A program made the translations under genes and the position numbers. The notes beneath the pieces are model-generated. The model was not told the origin of the DNA, searched no databases, and saw nothing but the letters and a program-made list of their open reading frames with translations. This document shows positions 27,425 to 37,067 of a stretch of 64,000 nucleotides of DNA, piece after piece (within the stretch, counting starts at the first letter, position 1; every line of letters starts with the position of its first letter). This DNA is from Stentor roeselii (taxonomy: Eukaryota; Ciliophora; Heterotrichea; Heterotrichida; Stentoridae). The stretch lies in the NCBI GenBank assembly GCA_006503475.1, contig RSEH01000068.1, positions 111,499 to 175,498 on the forward strand, written 5' to 3'.

Positions 27425-30400
27425 CTAAATATCTCCACGGGTGTAATCGTCATCAGTCGTCAAGTTCTTCAAAGCCATTTTCCTGTTGTCCTTCAGCTGT
27501 TGGTTCTTCTTATCCTTATCAAAAGCTGTCTTTTTCGCCAGGTAGTTCCCTTCAACGAAGCCCATCGCTCCTCCAATGATATTCATCATTCCAACGACAC
27601 TTCCGATCAAAGCCATGATCAACAAAAAAAGGGTGTAAATTGTTTTCCTCTCAGTGAAAAGAGCGTTGTTGTCACTTGAAACCTTTACCAAAACGTACTG
27701 ATAAGAAGTAAACCCGAACTGTTCAGGAGTCACTGAAGTCCCTTCAACAGCTGCTGCTTCACTTGTGACGTGGTAACCAGTTTTTTCATCTTTTCCGTCC
27801 TTTTCGAATAGAGAAGGAATCAAAGAAAAGAAAAAAATTGTCGGGTCTGGACCTCGGAGAAGTTTTCCTTTTTCTGATGTTTTTAGAGTTGATATTTTAC
27901 TTGGCTTGTCGGGAATTGAAGAGTCTGAAGTAAAGTTTAATTCTACTGCTGTTGAGTAGCTGAAGGACTCTTTCATTGAAAATAAAATCGTGCTTTCTAC
28001 TGATACTTGGCAGGTGTTACATGATAACTCGAATATGCAGGTGTTTTCTGAGGTTTTTTTGCAACTTGTTGAATATGAGTTTCGTTTTATGGAGTTTAAT
28101 GATACGGAAAGTTCTTGAACGCAGGTGTTTTTGGAGGTTGAACATTTTCCACCGTAGTTGTGAAGGGAAAGTTTGATGTTAAAGTCAGCGAGGAAACCGT
28201 TATCTAGAGTGTCTTGAATGATAACAACAGGAATAAGCCGTTTACTCTCCGACTCATTATCAAGTTGATACAAAATAATAGTTTGAATAACTAAAATCAA
28301 CGCAACAATAATAAAAACCATGCTAAAAAACGATCCAAAAAACGTTTTAGTCTTAATCATAGGAACATCAAGTTCATAATTATGTTTATCCGTATACATA
28401 TCAATAGTCTTGATAATTTTTCTAGTCTTTTCAGTAAAAATCAAAACAAAAAGTATAAAAAACCCTAAAACAAACACAGCAATTTGAATAGCTCCTCCAA
28501 TCCTAGCCGCTTCTTCCGTTTTCCTCGTAAGCATCTTCGGTTGTTCAGACTCGACATAGTCATTCAACTTATTATCATAAGAAATACTTGACCCAACCGG
28601 GCAATTGAATCCTTCAGCACATTTAAGACAACTGGAAGATCCAGAAACATCAGAATAAAATCCTTCATCACAAGGATAACACTGTCTTTCTGAACTTGCA
28701 CCTTTTACTTTACTAGCTGTGCCAACAGGGCAACTTTCACAAGATGTCGAGTTGTGCATAATGCTGAAAGTGCCAGCAGGACATAAAAAACATTGAGAAT
28801 CTGAAAAATAAGACCCTGGCCCACAGTCCTTCGCACAACTCGGGCATAGATCTTTTATATTCACCTGGAAAAACTGACTGAGTGACTCGAAAGGCTGAGG
28901 AACTGTAGAAAAATAACCGCCTCCCCCGTAGATGTAAAGCGAGTCTCTTAAGAACTTCCCACCTGATGCGTAGAGGTACTTTTCCAGGTCTTTTGAAAGA
29001 CTTTCTGAACTTTTCAAGCCCAGGTCGACTTTTAAGATATTTTTATACAAAAAGGACGACCAGCTCTGACCCCCTAGGATAAAAAGTTCGTTGTTTGAAT
29101 GAAAAATCACTGAATCTGACCTGCTTATTTCTTCTGTTGCTTCGAATAACGTCGTCCACTTGTTTGACCCGAAGTCGAATGACGTGACGTTTCCCAAGGG
29201 CTTGTCAAGTGCTCCAGTTCCAAATGCAATAAAAAGTGATTTTTTTTCATCATTTACAAGTTCACAGTATTGGTTGAACCCAGCTTCAAGTTTTGAATTA
29301 CTTTTAACAATGGAATAAGTGAAACTTTCAAAGTCAAATTTCCATAAAGTCGACGAGATCCCATCAGAGGCCTTTCCTCCAAACAAGTAAAAAAAAGGAA
29401 GGTCAAGAGCGATGCAAGGTCCATACCTTGCACTTGGTTGTAATTCAGAAGAAACAGGGATTTGAATCCAATATTTCGATTTAAAATTCAGCAAAAACAT
29501 ATCATTTACAGGTCCAGTTTCACTTTTCCCTCCCCAGACCACAAGAGTATCACCCTGACTGCTGATTCCACAATGAGACCTGGGAGAAGGTAAGTCTCCA
29601 GATGTTTGGACCTTGTTCCACGAAAGACTTAAGATATCAAAAGTCCATAACTCATTCGATCTGCCGATGGGCGTGACTCCTCCGAACAACACGATAAACT
29701 GCGAAATACTTGTAAGGCTCGGGTAGCTTAAAGGGCCTGGGTTACTTGAAGAAGCAGTTAAAACCTGACTTTCCGACTTGGATAGTTTTATCAAAGTCAA
29801 GCCATTCGTCAAACCTCCTGAAGACCTGCCGGAAAATATATAAACTGAAGAAGCTAAAGCGAAAAAACCGTATTCAGCAAGTTCAAATGACTGAAGATCT
29901 GAATCTTTCCAGGTTTTTTGCCCGAGTTTCCAGGTTTGGACAGTGCTTTGCATGACAGCTCTGGACTGGCTCCACCCTGGAAAAGCGTAAAAAGTTCCGT
30001 CATAGACATAGCTGGAAAACTGGACTTTTGGAAGAAAGCCTTCAGTTTTAATTGTAATCCATTCTTGAAGCTCCAGGTCATATCTAAGCACATCAGTCAT
30101 TTCATCGACTCCTTCTTCTATCTTCTTGACTCCACCAAATACGAAGAGTTTCGAGTCCAGGTACTGCAAACTGCCCTGAGCTGAAGGAAACTCTGAGTCT
30201 TTTTCAGTTTTCCATTCAAGCAACCCGAGGTTGAGTCTATTTACCTTTACAAGAACAGCGAAGAACTCATGCCTTCCTTGGTATATCCTCCGAAAACACC
30301 GAAAAAGTGCTCGTTGTTGTAAATGAATTTCAAACAAGCGGGTGATAAAAGAAGAGGAAGAGAGTCGTTAAGGGTTTCAACAACTTCCCAAAGGAAACTG

Positions 30401-30765
30401 CTCGGGGTGAACTTCCAGAGATCTGACAAAGGCCCTGAAGGGGAAAAGCCTCCATATATGTAAAGGCTTCCTTGGTAGGTAAAACCGCAGGCTGAGTGCT
30501 GTTTGCCTTTTTATACAATACCTGGACCGGAGTTTAAAGCTTGGATTCGCTCCCAGATGTCTGATGATAAGTCGTAGCTCCAGATATCGTCGAAAAAGAC
30601 TGAACTTGACTCTTGTCCTCCGATTACGAATAGCTTTTCAAGTGATGAATGATATAAAAGTAAGGAACCTTTTCTTGAAGGTGGAGGGTTACCTGATTTT
30701 GATATTTCTTGCAGGATCTTGGAAGAGGCTAGCGAGAATATCAGCAGGAAAACTGAAAACTTCAT
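27425..30765 (-). CDS. Kelch-repeat, cysteine-rich transmembrane protein, two short introns
   Basis: Spliced product of about 1103 residues. It starts with a signal peptide (MKFSVFLLIFSLASS). A long series of Kelch blades follows (about 25-600), with GG doublets such as KLFVFGG, FIVLFGG, SLYIYGG and WxF turns. Next is a cysteine-rich region (about 625-712) of the ephrin-receptor/GCC2-GCC3 type (CPAGTFSIMHNSTSCESCPV, CDEGFYSDVSGSSSCLKC). Hydrophobic segments lie near 749-768, 802-822 and 1032-1055, with a Lys/Asp-rich cytoplasmic tail ending in DDDYTRGDI. Kelch plus GCC2/GCC3 plus membrane segments is a known protist surface-protein plan. Role not known; adhesion or sensing at the cell surface is inferred. 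The ATG lies 19 nt from the stop of the next gene in the same direction. Confidence 0.9.
30237..30250 (-). other. 14-nt candidate intron in the Kelch gene
   Basis: Minus strand reads GTAAAGGTAAATAG, 14 nt. The upstream exon ends FGGYTKEGMSSSLFL then a stop, and the downstream frame is shifted by two. Only removal of 14 (or 17 or 20) nt brings NLGLLEWKTEK into frame, and it recreates normal Kelch spacing (GG to W). Either this is an intron one base shorter than its neighbours, or the assembly has lost one base of a 15-nt intron. Confidence 0.75.
30507..30521 (-). other. 15-nt intron in the Kelch gene
   Basis: Minus strand reads GTATTGTATAAAAAG, with an in-frame TAA. Removal joins RIQALNSGPG to KQHSACGFTYQGSLYIYGG, a proper Kelch blade. 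The donor is GTAT rather than GTAA and the acceptor AAG. Confidence 0.85.
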
Positions 30766-30784
30766 ATTTTAAAGGATAGGTAAA

Positions 30785-31891
30785 CTAAGGAAGTGGGCAG
30801 AACACAAAGGCTCCGTCAATAATACTTGTAAAAGTGACAGTTTTTCCAGTGATCGCCACACTACTCGGAAGACTAATCAAATCCTGCATGATGACTTCAG
30901 AAGAGCTCCACTTTCCCTTAACATTCTCAAGTCTGCTGAATCCTCCAGGCACATGATGAAGTTTTTCAGGGTGATTCTTAACCGATTCCCCAAAAAGCAG
31001 ATAATCCACAAGTTTACTGATACCAGTGACATAAACTTCATTACCAACAGCACAAAGGTTATCAAGTGTATGAGAAATCGGTACCTTCTGGACTAAAGTC
31101 AATTTCAAGTCATCTCTGACATCAAAAACATTGACAGTCCTTCCTATTGAATCAGCAAAAAATAACTGATTTCGATGATACAAGATTCCATTAGGGATAT
31201 ACCCAAAAGCTACATCAGTACAGTCGATACTTTCCCCTGAAGTCACCTGGCACAGTCGCACAGGGTTCGATTGGGTGTAAATCGATTTCGACATCCTCTG
31301 AAAAGTCGTAAAAAAAGAATTATCTCGACCTTCTACCTGATCCGGGAAAGGAATCCACTGAGTGACATAGAAATGAGTCGAGTTAACCACAGCGATTCCA
31401 TTGTAATTCCCATGAACCTGCCCAAAAGACCATGTCTTTAAAAATTTCGCTTTGACTTTTCCGTCTTCTTCTGAAAGTTCGAAGGTAAAAAGTCTTTCAT
31501 CTCCTTTATGGTAACTGTGGCTTAGGACGTATAAGATGTTCTTTGAGTGGATGGTCAAACCGTGAGCGTTTAATTGGAAATGAGGTGGAAATCCAGAGGT
31601 TTCGATTTTTGAGACTGATTGGGTTGATGGGTCGACTGAGACGAGGTAACCTGCACGGGCCTTTGCGGCTTCGAGGTGTCTGTAGTACATTGGGATTGCA
31701 TCGCCTGTTGCTCCGATTACCCATTTGCCCCATGTTATTATGTCTTCTGATGGAAGGTCACTTTCGACTCTTTTACAGTTTTCATTGTGATGGAGAACTA
31801 GGGACTTACTTAACTGCATCAATTCGACTACTGTGTATGAGTAATAAGATAATATCAGAACTATGATACCGAAAATGTATCTTAATACCAT
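30785..31891 (-). CDS. Paraoxonase/arylesterase-like membrane-anchored enzyme
   Basis: 368 residues. An N-terminal hydrophobic segment (VLRYIFGIIVLILSYYSYTV) acts as signal anchor, as in animal PON1-3. The six-bladed propeller motifs match the PON family: PSEDI near residue 48 (PON1 Ca ligands E53/D54 region), LNAHGLTI near 107 (PON1 His115), NYNGIAVVNSTHFYVTQ near 164 (PON1 N168/D169; here Asn-Gly), PNGILY near 233 (N224), and LDNLCAVGNEVYV near 277 (D269/N270). Most calcium and catalytic positions are therefore kept, with Asp169 replaced. PON enzymes hydrolyse lactones and esters in the secretory pathway. Substrate here is unknown. Confidence 0.85.
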   Translation of the reverse strand: MVLRYIFGIIVLILSYYSYTVVELMQLSKSLVLHHNENCKRVESDLPSEDIITWGKWVIGATGDAIPMYYRHLEAAKARAGYLVSVDPSTQSVSKIETSGFPPHFQLNAHGLTIHSKNILYVLSHSYHKGDERLFTFELSEEDGKVKAKFLKTWSFGQVHGNYNGIAVVNSTHFYVTQWIPFPDQVEGRDNSFFTTFQRMSKSIYTQSNPVRLCQVTSGESIDCTDVAFGYIPNGILYHRNQLFFADSIGRTVNVFDVRDDLKLTLVQKVPISHTLDNLCAVGNEVYVTGISKLVDYLLFGESVKNHPEKLHHVPGGFSRLENVKGKWSSSEVIMQDLISLPSSVAITGKTVTFTSIIDGAFVFCPLP

Positions 31892-31946
31892 TGTTTTATT
31901 TATTCAACAACTCTTTCTTACCATGTTCTTTTTCTCATATATTTTA

Positions 31947-32675
31947 ATGGAAAAATACAGTCAAAAGCGGTCGAAAAGCTCAGCTAGGGCTAAAACAACT
32001 CCTGCATCTCTAACACTAGACCAAGTTCTAAAACAAATAAACCCTTTAAACAAGTCAACAATCGAGCTAGAAGACATGAAAAGACTACTTCTGCGACTAC
32101 CAGAGCATATCCGTCCAACGGTTCAGCAAATTTTCCACAGCTACATCTTCACCACCAAATGTTTCGTGATGCAAGTATCAGAGTTTTGCCGTCTTTTCGA
32201 CCAAGGGTCGACTTCAAGAGTGAAGAACTATGAAGAGTCTCATTTTCGTCAAAACTTGAACATTTCTCGTGAGTATCCAAAAGTTAAAGAAGTTCAGAGT
32301 AAAGACGTAAGTTATTGCATCGATAATCGCAGTGTCTCTCCTGATCGGAAACCGAAAAGCAACACTTACGTTCAGATTTATCAGGGAAAAAAAACATCTG
32401 GCAGAAAGAAGGAAGAAACAGATAAAAGTCAGGAAAGTCGCAAGTTTGATGGAAGGGAAAGGTTTGAAAAAAAACAAGTTGATGACCGGAAGGAGAAGAT
32501 TGAGAAAAAATGGACCCAGTGCACTGAGACTAAGGAAACTGCTGATATGAGTCCTTTGCAGAAATCAGTCGAGGTGTTTAATACGAATCGATCTTTTAAG
32601 GACTGTTATTTGAATATACAGGAACTTATTGATATACGCAAAGCGCACTTTCAGCAAATGGCTTTAAGAAAGTAG
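31947..32675 (+). CDS. Unknown basic protein
   Basis: 242 residues from ATG at 31947 (MEKYSQKRSKSSARAKT). The frame is open upstream to 31863, but that would add a hydrophobic tract and overlap the start of the divergent paraoxonase-like gene, so the inner ATG is preferred. Residues about 25-75 contain a compact helical part (SLTLDQVLKQINPLNKST, LLLRLPEHIRPTVQQIF). The middle is highly charged (RKEETDKSQESRKFDGRERF) and the end helical (YLNIQELIDIRKAHFQQMAL). Not recognised. Stop TAG lies 16 nt before the GET1-like gene. Confidence 0.7.
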   Translation: MEKYSQKRSKSSARAKTTPASLTLDQVLKQINPLNKSTIELEDMKRLLLRLPEHIRPTVQQIFHSYIFTTKCFVMQVSEFCRLFDQGSTSRVKNYEESHFRQNLNISREYPKVKEVQSKDVSYCIDNRSVSPDRKPKSNTYVQIYQGKKTSGRKKEETDKSQESRKFDGRERFEKKQVDDRKEKIEKKWTQCTETKETADMSPLQKSVEVFNTNRSFKDCYLNIQELIDIRKAHFQQMALRK

Positions 32676-32691
32676 CTAATATGGATAATAA

Positions 32692-33138
32692 ATGATGTTC
32701 TATGCTGTGATCGCTTTAGCTGGTCTTGCAGTTTATGGAACTCGATGGATCAGCACGAATATCCAGCCAAAGGTCAACAAAGAAAAGCAAAACCTAAGAA
32801 AAATCATAATAGAAAGAGAAGCAGAGGCTGAAGAACTCAACAATCCATCAACATTCGCAGCTTATTCAAAATTCAACAAAAGAACAGAAGAAATGAAAAA
32901 AGATTTGGCCAAACTTCCAGACTTTGAGTCTCAAAGCGACCTCGGGTGGTTTGTTGCACTGACTCCATACTTGGCTTGCTTTTTGTTTATTGGACAGTTC
33001 GAAGAGTTCAAAATTTTAGGCGATCATACCTTTTGGCCGATTGATTTCCTGTTGGGTTATCAAGAGCAGAAGACTTTTCATTTATCGTTGGTTACATGGT
33101 ACCTTTTAGTTTTAATTATAATCAAAAGAAATACTTGA
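32692..33138 (+). CDS. GET1: GET1/WRB-family tail-anchored protein insertion receptor
   Basis: 148 residues, an ER membrane protein. Plan: N-terminal membrane segment (MMFYAVIALAGLAVYGTRWI), a coiled-coil cytosolic loop containing NPSTFAAYSKFNKRTEEMKK DLAKL (the GET1/WRB signature TxxxxFAKWAKLxRKxDK), then two hydrophobic segments (LTPYLACFLFIGQF and VTWYLLVLIIIK). The GET1 loop binds the ATPase GET3 and releases tail-anchored clients into the membrane. Size matches the family's 150-200 residues. It follows the previous plus-strand gene by 16 nt. A GET2/CAML partner was not found in the window. Confidence 0.85.
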   Translation: MMFYAVIALAGLAVYGTRWISTNIQPKVNKEKQNLRKIIIEREAEAEELNNPSTFAAYSKFNKRTEEMKKDLAKLPDFESQSDLGWFVALTPYLACFLFIGQFEEFKILGDHTFWPIDFLLGYQEQKTFHLSLVTWYLLVLIIIKRNT

Positions 33139-33149
33139 ATAATAACTAC

Positions 33150-34184
33150 CTAACTCTGGATCCAGGTCAAAAACCCGGGGATCTCAGAATGAACGGCGGA
33201 GTTTAATATCTGCGCAAGGTCTTTCATCCTGTTGTCATTGTCCCACATCTTAAGTCTCATAAATTTCTTTTCTCGAAGTTCATTATTCTTAATCATTTTC
33301 ATGCTCCTGAGCTTGAAACTTGGGGAAATTCTTGGAAACTCTTTTTCTAGAATCACGACAACGTTTAAAATCTCTTTTGGCTGTGTGTTAGAAATTTCTT
33401 TATGAAAGCTAAGCTTTAGGTATTCTTGTGTATCGATTTCCAAGGGGATTCCGATGTTAAGTTTGAGTAACTCAGTGAAAAACTCTTGTCTTAAAACTTT
33501 AGAATTGAAGATCATATTTAGCTCTTTCGTGTAGTAGTTGAAGACTTGTCTGAGTGATTCTTCGATTTTTGAAATATGTAAAATGTTTTGGCCTAAGGGT
33601 TTTATATTCAAACTACTACTGCCAGAAGCCCAACTAGGATAAGTAATATCAACAGTAACCTTATCACTTCCACTTTCATGATGCACATCTAAACAAACAG
33701 GTCTATACGATTCATGAGGTGCTTTAACAGGTAAGGGAATAGCAATATGCAAAGATTTTATTCTAAAGTCATCATTATACACAAAAATTTCCAAGTTCTT
33801 ATCACCCGAAACAAGACCTTTACACGACTTGTAAATAACATCTTGCTGGTGATCATGAAGAAAGCTGAAAATATTAAAAAAGTACCCAGAAACCGCTTTT
33901 TTTATCTTCTCAAGACTCTCTAAAAGCGCTGAAGGGTTCTCAAGTTTCCAGTCAGCTACAAGTTGAGTATAGTCAATTTGTAGAAAAATCGAAGGCGAGA
34001 TTAGGATGAAATCTGGAGCATTGTAAGGATCAGCAATTGAGAATAAAACCCGTAGTCTTAAGTTGTTTCTAGCATGTGGGACGTCGACTGTGAACCTATC
34101 AATAACTTCTGTTCGGTTACCTGAAGACTTTTCAGAGACTTGGTACCCTGAGTTTTCGAGGATGATTGTTTGTCTTTCAATCAT
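33150..34184 (-). CDS. BABAM2: BRE/BABAM2-like (BRCC45) UEV-domain protein
   Basis: 344 residues. In animals BRE/BRCC45 is a double-UEV scaffold of the BRCA1-A and BRISC complexes that hold the K63-linked deubiquitinase BRCC36. Here DRFTVDVPHARNNLRLRVLF then DPYNAPDFILISPSIFL matches the first UEV (family: PxxPPDFIF). WASGSSSLNIKPLG matches the family's LGGSSALHIPAF. The second UEV spans FFTELLKLNIGIPLEIDTQE, YLKLSFHKEI and the PRISPSFKLRSM strand (family: PRDQPTLTFQSV). No catalytic Cys is expected in these UEVs. Ends 11 nt from the convergent GET1 stop. Length is close to animal 380. A role in K63-ubiquitin regulation is inferred from family. Confidence 0.88.
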   Translation of the reverse strand: MIERQTIILENSGYQVSEKSSGNRTEVIDRFTVDVPHARNNLRLRVLFSIADPYNAPDFILISPSIFLQIDYTQLVADWKLENPSALLESLEKIKKAVSGYFFNIFSFLHDHQQDVIYKSCKGLVSGDKNLEIFVYNDDFRIKSLHIAIPLPVKAPHESYRPVCLDVHHESGSDKVTVDITYPSWASGSSSLNIKPLGQNILHISKIEESLRQVFNYYTKELNMIFNSKVLRQEFFTELLKLNIGIPLEIDTQEYLKLSFHKEISNTQPKEILNVVVILEKEFPRISPSFKLRSMKMIKNNELREKKFMRLKMWDNDNRMKDLAQILNSAVHSEIPGFLTWIQS

Positions 34185-34547
34185 TTTTAATAAGCGACTT
34201 ACAAAATAGATAATTTTTCAGATTTTTGGATTTTCTTATTGAAGTTTATCTGGTTGGGTGGAAAATCATGTAAATCGATTATTAGATTAGGGAATATAAT
34301 ATATCTTTGAAAAAATGTGGAAAAAATAATTAGACTTATATGGAAATTATAATTTTCAATATGGATTGAATCAGAAGAGACCTTGAAAAGTAAAGAGTAA
34401 GAAGTCTAAGATGATAATAATATATAAATAAACAATAAAACCTGAAATTATTTCCAATAAATTTCAATAGTTTTGTAAATCCTCAATCATCGTCGATTGA
34501 TTAAAAGGCAACGACATAAACTATGCATATTCCATAATTGGTTTATA
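34185..34547. other. Divergent intergenic spacer
   Basis: About 360 nt between BRE-like and RING genes. AT-rich, with the first part G/T-rich on plus (the minus-gene leader). A plus-strand frame is open from 34497 but its first codon is TTG and the gene's first ATG is at 34548. No RNA gene recognised. Confidence 0.55.
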
Positions 34548-35777
34548 ATGGTTCTAGTCTTCCTAGCGATAATCTTTTTTTCCTCTGAGAGTAAATCCTG
34601 CAACATTGCTAACTGTCTTCAATGTTCTTCATCATCCTCAAAAATTTGCCTTGCCTGCGAATCTGGTTATCAACCCTCTCTATTTGGCTGCCATCTTGCT
34701 GAAGAAAAATCACCAGTCGTGATTAGAAACTGTTTAGAAATAGATGAAAACCTTTTCAAATGCAAGAAATGCCAGAAAGACTTTCATCTTTTTGAAGGAT
34801 TTTGTGAAGCTGATTGTTTTGATCACTGTGATTGTTTCGAACCATTTGAATGTGCTGAGGATTTGATGGTTGAAGATGCGTTGTTGAAGAGGGAATTGGA
34901 AGATAGCTGCTCATCGAATTGTGAGGTCTGCACTGTTGTTGGGTGTACTACTTGCTCTACAGGATATTTTCTTCTTAGTCCTTTTGTGTGCTCGAAATGT
35001 GAGGATAACTGTAAAAAATGTGCTGATAAATATGTCTGTACTACTTGTAATGATGGGTATTTAATTGATGGATATAATTGTGCGAAATGTTCAAGCAACT
35101 GCAAAACTTGTTATGGGTCAGCTTCAAAATGCTATTCATGCAATGACGGGATGAAACTCTCTGGAACAAGTTGTATTTCTAAAGACGATGATGATGGAGA
35201 TGATAGAGGCATAGCAGGAACTATAGTAGGAATCGTTTTTTCAATCATATTCATATTAGTGTAATTCCAAAGCAGTACAATTTTGCTAATTTACTGTTGC
35301 ATCAAGAGAAAATGGTACATAAGATGCTATGCCTGCTGTTGTAAGCGAAATCCGCGTTCATGGTTAAAAAAATACTACGAAAAGCATCCAAATATCACCA
35401 ACGACGTTAACAACAAAAAGCACGATGTCATTAGTATTCAGCCCACTGGTCAATCTCACCAAGTAGTTGATATGACACACTCGAATATTTACCCTCAAAA
35501 CAACTTTTCTGTAATAAACAAGTAGTATGCTCAAAATGCTCGAGGGGTTCAACTGAATGCTGCTAACTTTAACTATGAAGTGAAACCAATCACTCTTGAT
35601 GCTTATGGAAAATACTATGGTCAAGATTTCTGTCTCTTTTGCTCTAATGCACTGGTGAAAGAGAATGATCAGAGAGTCTTGCCTTGTGGACATGTTTTTC
35701 ATGGAAGATGCGCTTATGATTCTATTGTGATTAGAGGGTATAAGCAGTGCCCTGTTTGTAAAACTCAATACGCTTAA
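34548..35777 (+). CDS. Transmembrane RING-H2 protein with cysteine-rich extracellular repeats, two 15-nt introns
   Basis: Spliced product of 399 residues. An N-terminal signal peptide (MVLVFLAIIFFSSESKS) leads to a furin/TNFR-like cysteine-rich lumenal or extracellular part (about 18-210), with units such as CKKCADKYVCTTCNDGYLID. A single membrane helix follows (about 219-245, IAGTIVGIVFSIIF continuing through the first intron), then a Cys/Lys-rich juxtamembrane patch (CYACCCKRNPRSW) and a C-terminal RING-H2 domain: FCLFC, LPCGHVFHGRC and CPVC (C-x2-C ... CxH-x2-H-x2-C ... C-x2-C, near 349-395). A ubiquitin ligase acting on membrane or endosomal cargo is likely. Cysteine-rich ectodomain plus RING is unusual, resembling PA-TM-RING proteins in plan but with a different ectodomain. 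Both introns carry in-frame stops. Confidence 0.92.
35261..35275 (+). other. 15-nt intron 1 in the RING-H2 gene
   Basis: GTAATTCCAAAGCAG with an in-frame TAA; acceptor CAG. Removal fuses IVFSIIFILV to TILLIYCCIKRK, completing a single membrane helix. Confidence 0.92.
35511..35525 (+). other. 15-nt intron 2 in the RING-H2 gene
   Basis: GTAATAAACAAGTAG with an in-frame TAG. Removal joins PQNNFS to YAQNARGVQLNAAN and brings the downstream RING-H2 exon, which has no ATG of its own in phase, into the gene. Confidence 0.92.
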
Positions 35778-35850
35778 TTTAGTTAGTAAGGAAGTTTAGA
35801 ATGAAAATGCCTATGATGTGAATTTTAAGTCATCAACTCCAATTAATTAA

Positions 35851-37041
35851 CTAGTCAATAAAATACTGCAAACTTTCAGCTTGTTGAACCAAAAACGTAA
35901 GTTCTTGGATACTGGCAGAGGCAAAGACCTTCATAATATGTTTATAGGTTTCTAACTTTGCAGTTTTAAACATAGGGATTTCTTTTTTTGCTAATCGAAG
36001 ACTCATAACCTTGAAGCAGAGTCTTGATTCACTTAAGTTTTTCTCTAATGTTTCGATTTCAGTCTGAGATTTTGCTTCTCGATCTTCTTTTGTTTCTTTT
36101 TTGAAAAGTTGTGATAAAGACTTTTTCCCTGACTGAATCTTAAGTAAATTTTTTCTGGAACTTTCAAGATTTTTCTCAATCCCATGAACCACATTTTCAT
36201 ACTTTTTCCTAGATTCAATCGCTTCACAAATAGCTTCCAAATCCAAAACCTCAGCAGTAGCCCAGTCTAAAATAATAACATAAGGGTTAAAAAAAGCATC
36301 TCTAACAGGTTTATCCATATTCTTTCCAGTAAATGCAGTACCCAAGTCATTAAGTTCAGTCATAAAATCAATTAAATCAGACTCATACCCATCAAAAACC
36401 TCAACCAAAACAGAAACCTGCGAAATAAGTGAACTCAAAGCTTCTAAAGCCCCTTTAAATATTTTTTCACTTTCACTAAATTTTTCCTCAATTTCCGGTA
36501 AAAGCGATTCATTGGCGAATCTTGTAAACTTCGAAACGATTTTTTCAGAAGTTTTATTTTCACCATTTGAAAAATTCTTGGCAATATTTTTGAAATCATT
36601 TTTTTCTCTTAAAAAAGACTGAAAAATTTCAGACTCGTAGATGTATTCCAAGTTGCTTACCTTTTTCAAGAAAAGTTCTAAAAGTTTTCGTCTTTTGTCG
36701 ATAAAAGCTGGTTCTAGGTTACCGAGCTTCTGCTTTGAAGGGATTTTTGGAATGTAAAAGCCTGGCCAGGAGTTTGATAAAACGTTTCTGAGCAGTCTGA
36801 ACTCTGTGTATCTTCTGGATATCTCGAATCCACCTGCTTTGTCTGTTCCTATTATGTTGTAGTAGATTTTTTTGGTTAATCCATCTCGGATCACGTAGTC
36901 TTTTATGGAAATACTTATTGCGTGGTTCTCAGCTCGTGAATCTACTGAAAAACTCATTCTTACTTTACTGTTGGTCTCTCGGACTTCTGGTGAATCAGCA
37001 GTCATTTCATCACGATGTTCATCACCTTCATTGCCTTCCAT
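35851..37041 (-). CDS. PX-BAR sorting nexin
   Basis: 396 residues from ATG at 37041 (MEGNEGDEHRDE); an open frame continues upstream across the neighbour's start but is not used. A PX domain (about 45-145) has the phosphoinositide-binding signature RRYTEFRLLRNVL and PGFYIPKIPSKQK, with DKRRKLLELFLKKV after it. The remaining 240 residues are helical with heptads, consistent with a BAR dimer. This matches SNX1/2/4/7-like sorting nexins, which tubulate endosomes for retrieval. Retromer or autophagy branch cannot be decided. The N-terminal acidic region is short. Its ATG is 26 nt from the ATG of the CDPK on the other strand. Confidence 0.9.
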   Translation of the reverse strand: MEGNEGDEHRDEMTADSPEVRETNSKVRMSFSVDSRAENHAISISIKDYVIRDGLTKKIYYNIIGTDKAGGFEISRRYTEFRLLRNVLSNSWPGFYIPKIPSKQKLGNLEPAFIDKRRKLLELFLKKVSNLEYIYESEIFQSFLREKNDFKNIAKNFSNGENKTSEKIVSKFTRFANESLLPEIEEKFSESEKIFKGALEALSSLISQVSVLVEVFDGYESDLIDFMTELNDLGTAFTGKNMDKPVRDAFFNPYVIILDWATAEVLDLEAICEAIESRKKYENVVHGIEKNLESSRKNLLKIQSGKKSLSQLFKKETKEDREAKSQTEIETLEKNLSESRLCFKVMSLRLAKKEIPMFKTAKLETYKHIMKVFASASIQELTFLVQQAESLQYFID

Positions 37042-37067
37042 AATATTCACCAGATCCAAGATAAATA
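37042..37067. promoter_or_regulatory. 26-nt divergent start-to-start spacer
   Basis: Only 26 nt separate the ATG of the sorting nexin (minus) and of the CDPK (plus). The sequence is AATATTCACC AGATCCAAGA TAAATA-like and leaves no room for two conventional promoters, so regulatory elements must lie inside the coding regions or be shared. Confidence 0.7.

Noticed and set aside
31863-31946. Longer start for the plus gene at 31947, adding a hydrophobic N-terminus
   Set aside because: It would overlap the divergent paraoxonase-like start and the hydrophobic tract is an antisense reading of that gene's region and spacer.
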